The translations under genes were made by a program, and so were the position numbers. From an uncultured Lewinella sp. (lineage in GTDB: Bacteria; Bacteroidota; Bacteroidia; Chitinophagales; Saprospiraceae), in assembly GCA_938021455.1 (NCBI GenBank), contig CALIGP010000090.1, positions 1 to 9,866 of the forward strand: DNA of 9,866 nucleotides, given 5' to 3'. Below the pieces are notes generated by a model. That model was given only the letters and a program-made list of their open reading frames with translations. It was not told where the DNA came from and searched no databases. Below, in pieces: positions 1 to 7,096 of the stretch (positions are counted from its first letter, which is position 1; every line of letters starts with the position of its first letter).

Positions 1-288
1 TTTGCTGACGGCTCCCTTTAGACCATTCGGTGCCCGAGCGAAGCCCGACCTCGGTCCCTGAGCGTAGTCGAATGGGTGTGGAGGGCGAAGTCGAGGGGCA
101 AAATAGCTCAGCTGTGCATTTCGTGATACACACGCCAGAACCCACGAAAGTATACTAAATACGATGTTGCTTACCTTTATATTAAAGGGCGCGGACGCAG
201 GATGCAAAGATTGTTTTTTGCTTCGCTCCCACACAGGGGGGCTGGCCGAACATTGCCTGCTATTCGTGTCACTTCAATTCTCTAGCGC
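1..288. other. Gene-free upstream region with degenerate repeats
   Basis: No convincing coding sequence is seen on either strand. Positions 31-98 carry degenerate GAGCGTAGTCGAA-type repeats (listed separately). Positions 188-201 hold a GC-rich 14-mer that recurs inverted at 3673-3686. Read leftward, the bases around 201-211 look like a weak Bacteroidota -7 element (AATCTTTG), so a leftward gene beyond the window edge could start here, but no matching -33 was found. No clear promoter for the rightward AraC gene could be picked out. Confidence 0.6.
31..98. repeat. Degenerate REP-like repeat cluster (GAGCGTAGTCGAA type)
   Basis: Three related versions of one short motif lie close together: CGAGCGAAGCCCGA near 35-48, CCCTGAGCGTAGTCGAATGG at 56-75, and AGGGCGAAGTCGAGGGG at 82-98. 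Elements of the type CCTTCGACTACGCTCAGG are common intergenic repeats in many bacteria. A related piece, GCCGAGCGAAGCC, appears at 6433-6445 in another intergenic region of this window. No transposase is nearby, so these look like scattered non-autonomous repeats or their remains. Confidence 0.5.
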
Positions 289-1095
289 TTGAAAATTCTT
301 ACCCAAAGCGAATATTTTGGCGTGCAGCGCCGGGAGTTATTCCATAAGGGCATCAGCCTTTCGGAGTACGATTATTTCGAGCCCGGGACCCCGATGCACT
401 ACCACGAGAACCCTTACTTCATGTACGTGATCGCGGGGAATATGATTGATATCAATAAGTCAGGTTCTTCCTTATTGCCTCCGGGTAGCTTGATGTTCCT
501 TAATTGGGAAGAGGTGCATCGGTCAGAGAAAAAGACTAACCGGGGCCGTGGTTTCCATTTGCAAATCGAGCGTAATTGGCTGGAAGCCCAGGATATAAAC
601 GCCAGCCTCTGGGAAGGAAGTCAGGTGCTGAAGCACCCTGATTTTCATCTGCAACTGAGCAAAATTCACTACGAGTTCCGGCAAGCGGATGACTTTTCCG
701 TAATATCCATTGAGTTATTAGTACTGGAGCTTTGTGGAATGTTGACGGATAAATTTGCCGTACCGCTGAAGCATTCGCCAATCTGGATGGATCAACTCAA
801 GGCATTATTGCACGCAGGTGGAGACCATCTTAGTCTAACGGAGTTATCAACAGAGCTCGGGGTTCATCCCGTTCACATCTCCCGGACGGTGCCTGCTTTT
901 CTGGATAGTACCCTCGGGGAATACCTGCGTAAGCTTCGGATAAGTAAGGCCCTGCCGCTTTTGCTTAGCCAGGAGCAGTCTCTTGCTCAAATTGCCTTCG
1001 AAAGTGGTTTCTCCGATCAGAGCCATTTCAACAGAGTGTTCAAATCCTACTACGGCCAAACCCCTGCACGATTTAGGAAACAGCCTTATTTGTAG
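289..1095 (+). CDS. AraC-family transcriptional regulator (cupin + HTH)
   Basis: A 268-residue DNA-binding regulator of the AraC/XylS family. The N-terminal part (about residues 30-80) looks like a cupin ligand-binding fold, with the His-rich stretch MHYHENPY at 36-43 and a PPGSLMFLNWEEVH segment at 64-77. The C-terminal 100 residues hold the two helix-turn-helix units: LTELSTELGVHPVHISR and then the family signature around IAFESGFSDQSHFNRVFK, ending GQTPARFRK. The start is TTG at 289: an in-frame TAG lies at 283-285, and the next candidates (GTG 322, ATG 394) would cut into the N-terminal domain. No Shine-Dalgarno is visible. The serine hydrolase gene begins 74 bases downstream with its own promoter, so it is a candidate target; the ligand cannot be read from sequence. 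Family confident, role inferred. Confidence 0.92.
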   Translation: MKILTQSEYFGVQRRELFHKGISLSEYDYFEPGTPMHYHENPYFMYVIAGNMIDINKSGSSLLPPGSLMFLNWEEVHRSEKKTNRGRGFHLQIERNWLEAQDINASLWEGSQVLKHPDFHLQLSKIHYEFRQADDFSVISIELLVLELCGMLTDKFAVPLKHSPIWMDQLKALLHAGGDHLSLTELSTELGVHPVHISRTVPAFLDSTLGEYLRKLRISKALPLLLSQEQSLAQIAFESGFSDQSHFNRVFKSYYGQTPARFRKQPYL

Positions 1096-1114
1096 GGCAG
1101 GTTAATTTCGTTCT

Positions 1115-1144
1115 ATTGGGGCTAGTAGGCCTTGCCTACTTTTG
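1115..1144 (+). promoter_or_regulatory. Bacteroidota-type promoter for the serine hydrolase
   Basis: The -7 element TACTTTTG (1137-1144) fits TAnnTTTG exactly, and a TTG at 1116-1118 stands 18 bases upstream as a shortened -33. The predicted transcript would begin about 1150, which leaves roughly 20 bases of leader before ATG 1170 and rules out an upstream TTG start at 1116. Confidence 0.6.
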
Positions 1145-1169
1145 GCAGGAACTTTTAAACTTGCCCCTA

Positions 1170-2900
1170 ATGATCAGACACATTGCCACCTTGTTTCTCC
1201 TCGCCACTATCTTCCAAAGTTGTTTGTCGGCCCAGCCAAACGACATGAAAGCCTACAACGGAGACTGGGAGGCAACACTTTCTGCCTGGACTTTCAGCCA
1301 TCAGCTAACCTTCATCCCGGAAGCCAGCGATCAATGGCGGGTAACGATGGGTAACGAAGCGTTTTCTCATAGCCAATTGCTTACCTCTTCGGGAGAGAAG
1401 GGGCAGGTCGTTCTGGAATTCAGTGAGTTTATGCACTTTGTAGGAGCGTTGAGCGATGATGAAAAGACACTCTCGGGCTTCCTGCAAACGACCTATACTA
1501 AATTCCGACTGACCCTGCGCGATGACGGAAAAGGGGGCTATGCGGGTAAATGGAATAGCTTCTACGTGCCCAAGCTCCAGCCCGCAAAATTGTACTTGTC
1601 TATAGAAAACGGAGAGGGAGATAATTATGAAGCCTATCCCATTTTGCCCGATAACCGCTACCGGGGTACCTACGCCGATAATTTCCAAAAATCAGCGGAC
1701 GAGATCAGCTTTATTGATCGGCGGACCGGCTATTCGTTTAAAGGCTTCCTGCGAGGAGATACTATTCTAATGGAGTTACACATCGGTGGTGGTCAAGTCG
1801 GAGGTATGTCCTTCATAAGATCTACGGAAGACTGGGAAATAGGGACTACGACAGATTACAGTCCGGAGGAGCCTCGTCACCCAAGCCCAGAGGAGGATGG
1901 CTGGCTCACTGGCCCCTTGTCGGCAGTCTCGAATAGCGAGGCTTCCCTTGATCGCATGGTTGATAGTATTGAGGTAGAGGCCCTCACGAACGTACACAGT
2001 GTATTGATGGCTCACCGGGGAACCCTGGTCTACGAAAACTACTTTAACGGCTTTCAGCCTGACTTACCTCACGATCAGCGCTCGGCGGCCAAGAGTTTCG
2101 CCTCGGCCATCATCGGCATCGCCCTGGAGGATAAGGTATTCCAAGACGTAAACGATGCCCTGTACGACTATCTGCCGGAGGATTACCAAGCCACCAAAGA
2201 CGAGCAAAAGGCCCGGATTACCCTCAAGCACCTCCTAACGATGAGCTCTGGCTTAGACGCCATTGATTTTGGCATTGATCGGGTAGGGCAGGCAACGGAA
2301 GACAATTACCAAATGACCCGGGATTGGCTAGAGACCGTCCTTACCGCCCCCATGATTTACGAGCCGGGAGAACACTGTAACTATGGTTCCGCTAATCCTT
2401 TCCTGCTTGGGGTGGCTTTAGATCATACGCTGGAGCAGCCGGTAGACGACTACTTCCACGAACGGCTCTTCGGTCCGCTAGGAATTGAAAATTACTCCAT
2501 CCAGATCGACCCTGATGGCCGCTTTTACTTTGGTGGAGGAACTTACCTAGGTCCCCGGGATATGCTGAAGTTCGGAGAGTTGTACCGGCAGGGTGGGGTA
2601 TGGAAGGGAGAACAAATACTAAGCCCCTCCTGGGTCGAACAATCCTTTACACAGTATGGCGTCCTGGAAAATACCAGCGAGAAGAACGGATACGGCTACC
2701 TGTTCTGGCTCAGAAGCTATCAGGTAGGAGAACGGACCGTTGACGCTTATGAAGCCAGAGGGGCTGGCGGACAGTACATCTGTATTATCCCCGATCTCGA
2801 GCTGGTCATCGTGATCACTTCGGGGAATTATCGTAATGGTCGCTACTGGCAGCCGGAGGTAATTATTGAGGAGTATCTGTTGCCAGTTTTTGGGGAGTAG
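1170..2900 (+). CDS. Exported serine hydrolase, beta-lactamase (class C) fold
   Basis: A 576-residue protein with an N-terminal signal sequence (hydrophobic ATLFLLATIF, then QSCLSA before Gln), so probably periplasmic or surface-bound; the Cys is not in a canonical lipobox. Residues about 25-230 form an unassigned domain rich in beta-like segments. From about residue 265 it matches the beta-lactamase/penicillin-binding (PF00144-type) family. The nucleophile motif SAAK (Ser305, Lys308) is present, Tyr405 sits in NYGSAN (the Y-x-N motif with Ser in third place, seen in many esterase-like members), and GAGGQY near the C-terminus takes the place of the KTG motif. The start is ATG 1170, supported by the signal peptide and promoter. 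Such proteins may be esterases, peptidases or amidases rather than antibiotic-degrading enzymes; the substrate is unknown. It converges on ftsE with an 18-base gap. Confidence 0.9.
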   Translation: MIRHIATLFLLATIFQSCLSAQPNDMKAYNGDWEATLSAWTFSHQLTFIPEASDQWRVTMGNEAFSHSQLLTSSGEKGQVVLEFSEFMHFVGALSDDEKTLSGFLQTTYTKFRLTLRDDGKGGYAGKWNSFYVPKLQPAKLYLSIENGEGDNYEAYPILPDNRYRGTYADNFQKSADEISFIDRRTGYSFKGFLRGDTILMELHIGGGQVGGMSFIRSTEDWEIGTTTDYSPEEPRHPSPEEDGWLTGPLSAVSNSEASLDRMVDSIEVEALTNVHSVLMAHRGTLVYENYFNGFQPDLPHDQRSAAKSFASAIIGIALEDKVFQDVNDALYDYLPEDYQATKDEQKARITLKHLLTMSSGLDAIDFGIDRVGQATEDNYQMTRDWLETVLTAPMIYEPGEHCNYGSANPFLLGVALDHTLEQPVDDYFHERLFGPLGIENYSIQIDPDGRFYFGGGTYLGPRDMLKFGELYRQGGVWKGEQILSPSWVEQSFTQYGVLENTSEKNGYGYLFWLRSYQVGERTVDAYEARGAGGQYICIIPDLELVIVITSGNYRNGRYWQPEVIIEEYLLPVFGE

Positions 2901-2918
2901 GGGAGTGGAAGTGGGTAC

Positions 2919-3596
2919 TTATCCCTCCGCATTAAACACCCGCCCATCCTCACAGCGCACCACCCGAGCCTGAAAAGTATCCAGCAGCCGGTAATCATGG
3001 GTAGCGAAGAGGACCGCCGATCCGTTCTCCGTCGCTAGCTGCCGCATCAGGGTGAGGATCTCACGGCTGGTTTCGGGGTCGAGGTTACCGGTTACTTCGT
3101 CGGCAATGAGTAAGGCGGGTTTGTTGAGCAGGGCGCGGGCGAAAGCGACGCGCTGCCGCTCGCCGCCGCTCAGGGTATGGGGCATGGACCGGCGGCGGTC
3201 GGCCAGCCCGACGGCCGTAAGCACTTCATCCACCCGTTTCTCGGCATCGGGGCCTTTCTTCCAGCCGGTAGCGCGTAGGGCGAAGCGGAGGTTGTCTTCT
3301 ACGCTGCGGTCCATAAGTAGGTTGAAGTCCTGAAAGACGATGCCTAGTTGGCGGCGGAGTTTCGGTATTTTGCGCCTACCTAATTTGTGCAGCGGAAAGC
3401 CACTGACGGTACCCGAGCCAGCGGCGAGGGGTAGGGCGGCGTAGAGGGTTTTGAGGAGGCTCGACTTCCCGGCACCCGTTTTGCCGACGAGATATACGAA
3501 CTCGCCTTCCGCGATGGTGAGGTCAACTTTCTCCAGAATGTTGCGCTCACCCTGCCGGATGTTTGCGCCCCGCAATTCCACAATTGCCGTTGCCAT
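2919..3596 (-). CDS. ftsE: Cell-division ABC transporter ATP-binding protein FtsE
   Basis: A 225-residue ABC ATPase. Visible motifs in order: Walker A GKTGAGKS (38-45), Q-loop Gln89 in VFQDF, signature LSGGE (142-146), Walker B LLIADE (162-167), D-loop GNLD (170-173), and switch His200 in ATHD. The stretches EGEFVYLVGKTGAGKSSLL, LGIVFQDFNLL and the C-terminal CEDGRVF closely resemble Bacteroidota FtsE, which partners the membrane protein FtsX to control peptidoglycan hydrolases at the division site. The usual DEPTGNLD is DEVTGNLD here (Val168). ftsX is not adjacent, and separate placement is common in this phylum. The gene is visibly more GC-rich than its neighbours. The alternative is another small export ATPase (LolD/MacB-like), but the overall match favours FtsE. 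Confidence 0.87.
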   Translation of the reverse strand: MATAIVELRGANIRQGERNILEKVDLTIAEGEFVYLVGKTGAGKSSLLKTLYAALPLAAGSGTVSGFPLHKLGRRKIPKLRRQLGIVFQDFNLLMDRSVEDNLRFALRATGWKKGPDAEKRVDEVLTAVGLADRRRSMPHTLSGGERQRVAFARALLNKPALLIADEVTGNLDPETSREILTLMRQLATENGSAVLFATHDYRLLDTFQARVVRCEDGRVFNAEG

Positions 3597-3616
3597 AGGT
3601 ATAACTTTTGTGTCCG

Positions 3617-3623
3617 CAAGATA
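3617..3623 (-). promoter_or_regulatory. Possible -7 element for ftsE
   Basis: Read leftward, TATCTTG followed by C stands 21 bases before the ftsE ATG and resembles a -7 TAnnTTTG lacking one T. The same variant occurs before the DinB-like gene at 6501-6507. No good -33 element is found at the usual distance, so this is tentative. Confidence 0.35.
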
Positions 3624-3768
3624 ACGAAATGGCTTTCGGTGGTATCATTTTGCTGTACAAACGTACCTTGCACCTGCGTCCGCGCCGTTAACTTAGTATG
3701 ATAGAAAGGATAGTGATGGTCGTATGATAGTACGTGCACTGTGCATCCTGACCCGAAACAAACCCAGC

Positions 3769-4866
3769 ATGATTTCAAGACTACTTTATCTCTGCCTGCT
3801 TATCGTCATGATTTGGGCGCTTCCGCAGGATGCCATGTCCCAGAAATACAGCAATGAATTCCTGACCATCGGGGTGGGCGCCCGCGCCCACGGTATGGGC
3901 ACGGCCGTAACGGCCAGCCAGCAGGATGTCTATGCGCCGGCCTGGAACCCGGCTGGACTGGCGGGCCTCTCTCCGGATGCCGGACTGGAGATCGGTGCCA
4001 TGCACGCCGAATGGTTCGGCGGTGTGGGTAACTACGATTACCTCGGCTTTACGCTACCACTCTCCGGCAATAACCAGCGGATCGGCTTTAGCCTTATTCG
4101 TTTCGGAATCGATAATATCCCCAATACCCTGTCGCTCTACGAGGCGGACGGAACGATCAACTTTGACAACGTAACCGAGTTCTCGGCAGCAGATTATGCT
4201 TTCCTCGGCACCTACGCCCGGGCTTACCCGAAGGCCAACGGTACGCTCCGCCTTGGCGGTAACGTCAAGGTAGTACATCGCACCATCGGCGAATTTGCCA
4301 ACAGCTGGGGCTTCGGCCTCGACCTGGGCGCACAGCTGGAAAAGAAAAATTGGACCTTCGCGCTCTTAGGACGGGACATCACCTCAACCTTTAATTTTTG
4401 GTCCTTCAGCTTTACCGAAAGCGAGAAAGAAACGCTGCAGATTACGGATAATCTCGTGCCCATCAATAGCCTGGAGAGTACTAGCCCAACCTTCGTACTC
4501 GCCGCCGTCCGGAAGTTCTCCATCACGGATAACATCAACCTAAGCGCCGAACTTGACCTCATCGCTACCACCGATGGTAAACGCAACACGCTGCTCTCGG
4601 CTGATCCTATCAGCGTAGACCCTGCCTTCGGCCTGGAAGCAGACTACGGGGAGTTCATCTATGTCCGCGCCGGCGTTTCTCAGTTGCAGCGTATTCAGGA
4701 CTTTGATATGCAGGAGCGGCTTAACTCACGTCCTTCCATCGGCCTTGGCCTTAAAGTTGGTCAATTGAACGTCGACTATGCCTACACCGACCTCGGTGAG
4801 GACGACGGGCGGTCAACTTATAGCCATATTGTTTCGCTGAAATTGGGGCTTAAGCCTAGGGAGTGA
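3769..4866 (+). CDS. PorV/PorQ-family outer-membrane beta-barrel protein
   Basis: A 365-residue exported protein. The signal peptide is clear (hydrophobic LLYLCLLIVMIWAL, cleavage near AMSQ). The mature N-terminus, EFLTIGVGARAHGMGTA followed by DVYAPAWNPAGLAGL, is the hallmark of PorV/PorQ proteins, a FadL-like barrel family found with the type IX secretion system. The remainder alternates aromatic and polar residues as expected for beta strands and ends in a strand-like HIVSLKLGLKPRE. In characterised species PorV shuttles secreted proteins at the outer membrane; whether this paralogue does so is unknown, since no other secretion gene is in the window. ATG 3769 was chosen because the signal peptide begins there; an in-frame start at 3724 would add 15 residues of polar leader. 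The stop codon lies inside an inverted repeat shared with the aspartate kinase gene. Confidence 0.87.
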   Translation: MISRLLYLCLLIVMIWALPQDAMSQKYSNEFLTIGVGARAHGMGTAVTASQQDVYAPAWNPAGLAGLSPDAGLEIGAMHAEWFGGVGNYDYLGFTLPLSGNNQRIGFSLIRFGIDNIPNTLSLYEADGTINFDNVTEFSAADYAFLGTYARAYPKANGTLRLGGNVKVVHRTIGEFANSWGFGLDLGAQLEKKNWTFALLGRDITSTFNFWSFSFTESEKETLQITDNLVPINSLESTSPTFVLAAVRKFSITDNINLSAELDLIATTDGKRNTLLSADPISVDPAFGLEADYGEFIYVRAGVSQLQRIQDFDMQERLNSRPSIGLGLKVGQLNVDYAYTDLGEDDGRSTYSHIVSLKLGLKPRE

Positions 4867-5060
4867 TTAGTTCTTTGGTCTGTTGGTATTTTGGGCTGCT
4901 GCATGCTTAAGGCAGAGCGGTTAAGCTTGCGATATCGTTTGCGGAAGAATAAGATTTAACGCCATATTCCACCTCGCTAAAAATCGGTAGTCTCTCACAC
5001 CGGTGAAACGCGGTAGCCCAAAACACCAAAGAACCAAAATACCAAAGAACTAATCACTCC
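4860..5060. repeat. Inverted repeat spanning both stop codons of convergent genes
   Basis: GGAGTGATTAGTTCTTTGGT at 4860-4879 is repeated perfectly in inverted orientation at 5041-5060. Each copy contains the last Glu codon and TGA stop of its gene (PorV-like on +, aspartate kinase on -). Similarity resumes further in, with TTTTGGGCT at 4889-4897 against its complement at 5015-5023. The right arm also holds two near-identical 16-base tandem units (GTTCTTTGGTRTTTTG read leftward). The 117 bases between the arms (4898-5014) contain only a small hairpin (GCTTAA 4905-4910 with TTAAGC 4921-4926) and no gene. It could act as a two-way terminator or be a MITE-like or intergenic repeat. Confidence 0.7.
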
Positions 5061-6358
5061 TTCCGCGCAATCACCGCCACCTCCTTAACCGCCATCTGGA
5101 TCGTCAGCGGTAACCGCCCTTCCAGCAGCGTAACTTTCCCCCGACGCATACTGTCCCGAACCTCCGGCGTGTAGTGGCGAATCGTGATGAGTTCCAGCCC
5201 CCGATCGATGGTGGTCTTAAAATCGTCCTCTATGAGCGCGCAGAATCGTTCGATGCGATCATCAATGTCATTGACCACTACGTTGAAGCTAATGGCCGTA
5301 TTCTGCATCATATTCACCTGGAGACGGGTCGTCGTAATGTGCTCGAACAACTCCCGGATATGGTGCTCGGCCACAAAGCTAAAGTCACGGGTACTGATGT
5401 TGACCAGGGCTTGCTCCTTTTCGATGGCCACCATTGGCGGGTAAACGTCTCCGGCATCGGCGGATATCTCCGTGCCGGGCTCTGCCGGCGTTACGAAGCT
5501 GCGTACGTGGAGCGGAATACTCTTGTTCTGCAGCGGCTTAATTGTCTTTGGGTGAATGACGCTGGCGCCGTAATACGTCATCTCAATCGCCTCTTTATAG
5601 CTCAGACGGTCCAACTTCGTGACGTTCTCGAATATCCGGGGATCAGCGGTCAACACGCCCGGTACGTCCTTCCAGATTGACATACTTCCGGCATCGAGGC
5701 AGAAGCTAAAAATCGCTGCGGAGTAATCGGATCCCTCCCGCCCTAGTGTGGTCGTGAAGTTCTCGGTCGTGGAGCCGATAAAGCCCTGGGTGATGACTAG
5801 ATTTCCTCCCTCTAAAATGGGCGTCACATGTTGCTTAACTCTTTGTTGCGTCTCCGGCCACTGTACCCAGCCTTCGCGGTAGGTATTGTCGGTAATGATA
5901 CAGTCGCGAGCGTCGAGCCAAACCGAGGATAGACCCGAATGATGAAGGTAAGCGGTAACAATGTGGCTACTGATGAGTTCGCCCAAAGAGACGATCTGAT
6001 CGTAATCGTAATCGTAACTCTCGCTGGGGGGATCGTCGAAAACCCATTCTATGGTGACGAATAGATCATTAACGGCGGCAGCAAGACCATCCGGAGTTTC
6101 TCCGAAAAGCTCCTGAATGGTGGTAAACGTTGCGTTGCGCAGTTCGGTCAATCGCTGATTGGCCAGCTCAATGTTTCCTTCAAAATAGGCCCGGGCTACT
6201 ACCTCCAATGCATTAGTTGTTTTGCCCATCGCGGACACCACAATAACCAGTTGCTGACCTTTATAATCCTGTAAAATATTAGCCACATTACGGATGGAGG
6301 TAGCATCTTTTATGGATGCACCACCAAACTTGAAGACATTGAGATCGGCGTTTAACAT
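5054..6358 (-). CDS. lysC: Aspartate kinase (monofunctional)
   Basis: A 434-residue aspartokinase (EC 2.7.2.4) that phosphorylates L-aspartate, the first step towards lysine, threonine and methionine. The kinase domain (about 7-290) shows KFGGAS (10-15, family KFGGTS), the TLGREGSD substrate/ATP site (204-211), WKDVPGVLTADPR, and MTYYGASVIHPKTI. The C-terminal part (about 315-430) has the pattern of ACT regulatory domains, so feedback inhibition by an amino acid is likely. No homoserine dehydrogenase domain is fused. The start is ATG at 6358: a longer frame open to 6460 would add 34 residues that cross the predicted promoter and are not family-like. An in-frame hexamer repeat (5998-6015) encodes Tyr-Asp repeats at 115-120. 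The symbol follows common usage; phyla with several aspartokinases may name it differently. Confidence 0.93.
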   Translation of the reverse strand: MLNADLNVFKFGGASIKDATSIRNVANILQDYKGQQLVIVVSAMGKTTNALEVVARAYFEGNIELANQRLTELRNATFTTIQELFGETPDGLAAAVNDLFVTIEWVFDDPPSESYDYDYDQIVSLGELISSHIVTAYLHHSGLSSVWLDARDCIITDNTYREGWVQWPETQQRVKQHVTPILEGGNLVITQGFIGSTTENFTTTLGREGSDYSAAIFSFCLDAGSMSIWKDVPGVLTADPRIFENVTKLDRLSYKEAIEMTYYGASVIHPKTIKPLQNKSIPLHVRSFVTPAEPGTEISADAGDVYPPMVAIEKEQALVNISTRDFSFVAEHHIRELFEHITTTRLQVNMMQNTAISFNVVVNDIDDRIERFCALIEDDFKTTIDRGLELITIRHYTPEVRDSMRRGKVTLLEGRLPLTIQMAVKEVAVIARKE

Positions 6359-6392
6359 GGAGGAGGTATTGGAGAATAAAATTTTTGGCGGG

Positions 6393-6400
6393 CAAAGATA
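6393..6400 (-). promoter_or_regulatory. -7 promoter element for aspartate kinase
   Basis: Read leftward, TATCTTTG followed by C is an exact TAnnTTTG match 34 bases before the ATG at 6358. The -33 box is weak (TTCG about 16 bases further upstream). The leader reads CCTCC just before the ATG, complementary to a Shine-Dalgarno rather than matching one, which fits the SD-independent initiation common in Bacteroidota. Confidence 0.6.
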
Positions 6401-6500
6401 ATAAGGGCGTGGACATCGAAGATGGCGTTTATGCCGAGCGAAGCCTAGGTACGGGTGCAATAATTTTGTAGGAGAAGCAAGGAGCAGGCATTTGATGGCT

Positions 6501-6507
6501 TATCTTG
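6501..6507 (+). promoter_or_regulatory. Possible -7 element for the DinB-like gene
   Basis: TATCTTG followed by C stands 19 bases before ATG 6527 and resembles TAnnTTTG lacking one T, the same form as before ftsE. No matching -33 is seen at 19-21 bases, so confidence is low. Confidence 0.35.
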
Positions 6508-6526
6508 CAAATCTTAATTGTTGACT

Positions 6527-7021
6527 ATGCTGGCAAGCTTCAAAAAAACAGCTCATTACTTCTTCGATTGGAACCTGGAACGTATTGAACGTTGCTTGGA
6601 AGAAATAACGGAGGATCAACTCTGGGCTCGTCCCAACGCCAACTCCAACAGTATCGGCAACCAACTGTTGCACCTGGAGGGAAATATCCGTCAGTGGATC
6701 ATTGCCGGAATGTCAGAGCAAGCCGATGTACGAGTGCGTGATGCCGAATTTGCCGCCACTCGCGGCCCCTCCGCTTCTGCTTTGATCAATCAACTTTCCA
6801 TCGCGATAAAGGAAGCCAAGGCCATTATCAATGACCTTAGCGAAGAAGAGATGACGCGCGACCGCCCCGTACAGGCTTACGTTCATGACGCAACCTTTAT
6901 CGTCATGCACGTTGTTGAACACTTAAGCTACCACACGGGACAGATTATTTTTCAGACCAAGGCTCTTCGTGACCTGGACTTAGACTTCTACGGAGACGTA
7001 GACCTGAACAAGAAGGGCTGA
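6527..7021 (+). CDS. DinB/YfiT-like four-helix metalloprotein
   Basis: A 164-residue predicted all-helical protein of the DinB/YfiT-like superfamily. The three expected metal-binding histidines are visible: His49 in LLHLEGN, and His132 and His136 in the VVEHLSYHTGQI segment that is typical of the family; His128 precedes them. Members bind a divalent metal and include thiol (bacillithiol/mycothiol)-dependent transferases and many proteins of unknown reaction. The length is normal. ATG 6527 is preferred over an in-frame TTG at 6518 that would add three residues. The gene is divergent from aspartate kinase and separated from rpmE2 by a full promoter, so it is probably a single-gene unit. Substrate unknown. 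Confidence 0.85.
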   Translation: MLASFKKTAHYFFDWNLERIERCLEEITEDQLWARPNANSNSIGNQLLHLEGNIRQWIIAGMSEQADVRVRDAEFAATRGPSASALINQLSIAIKEAKAIINDLSEEEMTRDRPVQAYVHDATFIVMHVVEHLSYHTGQIIFQTKALRDLDLDFYGDVDLNKKG

Positions 7022-7043
7022 GTTTTATATTCTCTACTTTAGG

Positions 7044-7075
7044 TTTGGTAAACAAAACCACAACCCGTATCTTTG
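7044..7075 (+). promoter_or_regulatory. Consensus Bacteroidota promoter of the L31 gene
   Basis: TTTG at 7044-7047, a 20-base spacer and TATCTTTG at 7068-7075 match the phylum's -33/-7 consensus at both boxes. The predicted transcript starts about 7081, giving a leader of about 16 bases to ATG 7097. This excludes the in-frame TTG at 7073, which lies inside the -7 box. Confidence 0.85.
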
Positions 7076-7096
7076 CGCTCCGAAAATAACAAAGCA

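Noticed and set aside
104..170. tRNA-like start (ATAGCTCAG resembling a D-arm)
   Set aside because: There is no T-arm GGTTCGAAT-type sequence, no matching acceptor stem and no anticodon arm at the right distance.
3052..3333. Rightward 93-codon Arg/Ser-rich open frame within ftsE
   Set aside because: A typical shadow of a GC-rich gene on the opposite strand: low complexity, no domain.
3696..3730. Direct repeat GTATGATAG (3696-3704 and 3722-3730) as an operator
   Set aside because: The two copies are short, have no palindromic partner and no clear relation to a promoter; chance is plausible.
3380..3778. Leftward 132-codon open frame over the start of ftsE and the intergenic region
   Set aside because: It overlaps the conserved ftsE Walker A region in another frame and has no family-like sequence or promoter.
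5174..5680. Rightward 168-codon open frame inside aspartate kinase
   Set aside because: It lies fully antisense to a well-matched enzyme and shows no recognisable domain; it reflects the codon pattern of the real gene.
6359..6460. Longer N-terminus for aspartate kinase (start at 6460)
   Set aside because: The extra 34 residues cross a TATCTTTG -7 element and a spacer that looks non-coding, and the family begins close to the KFGGxS motif.
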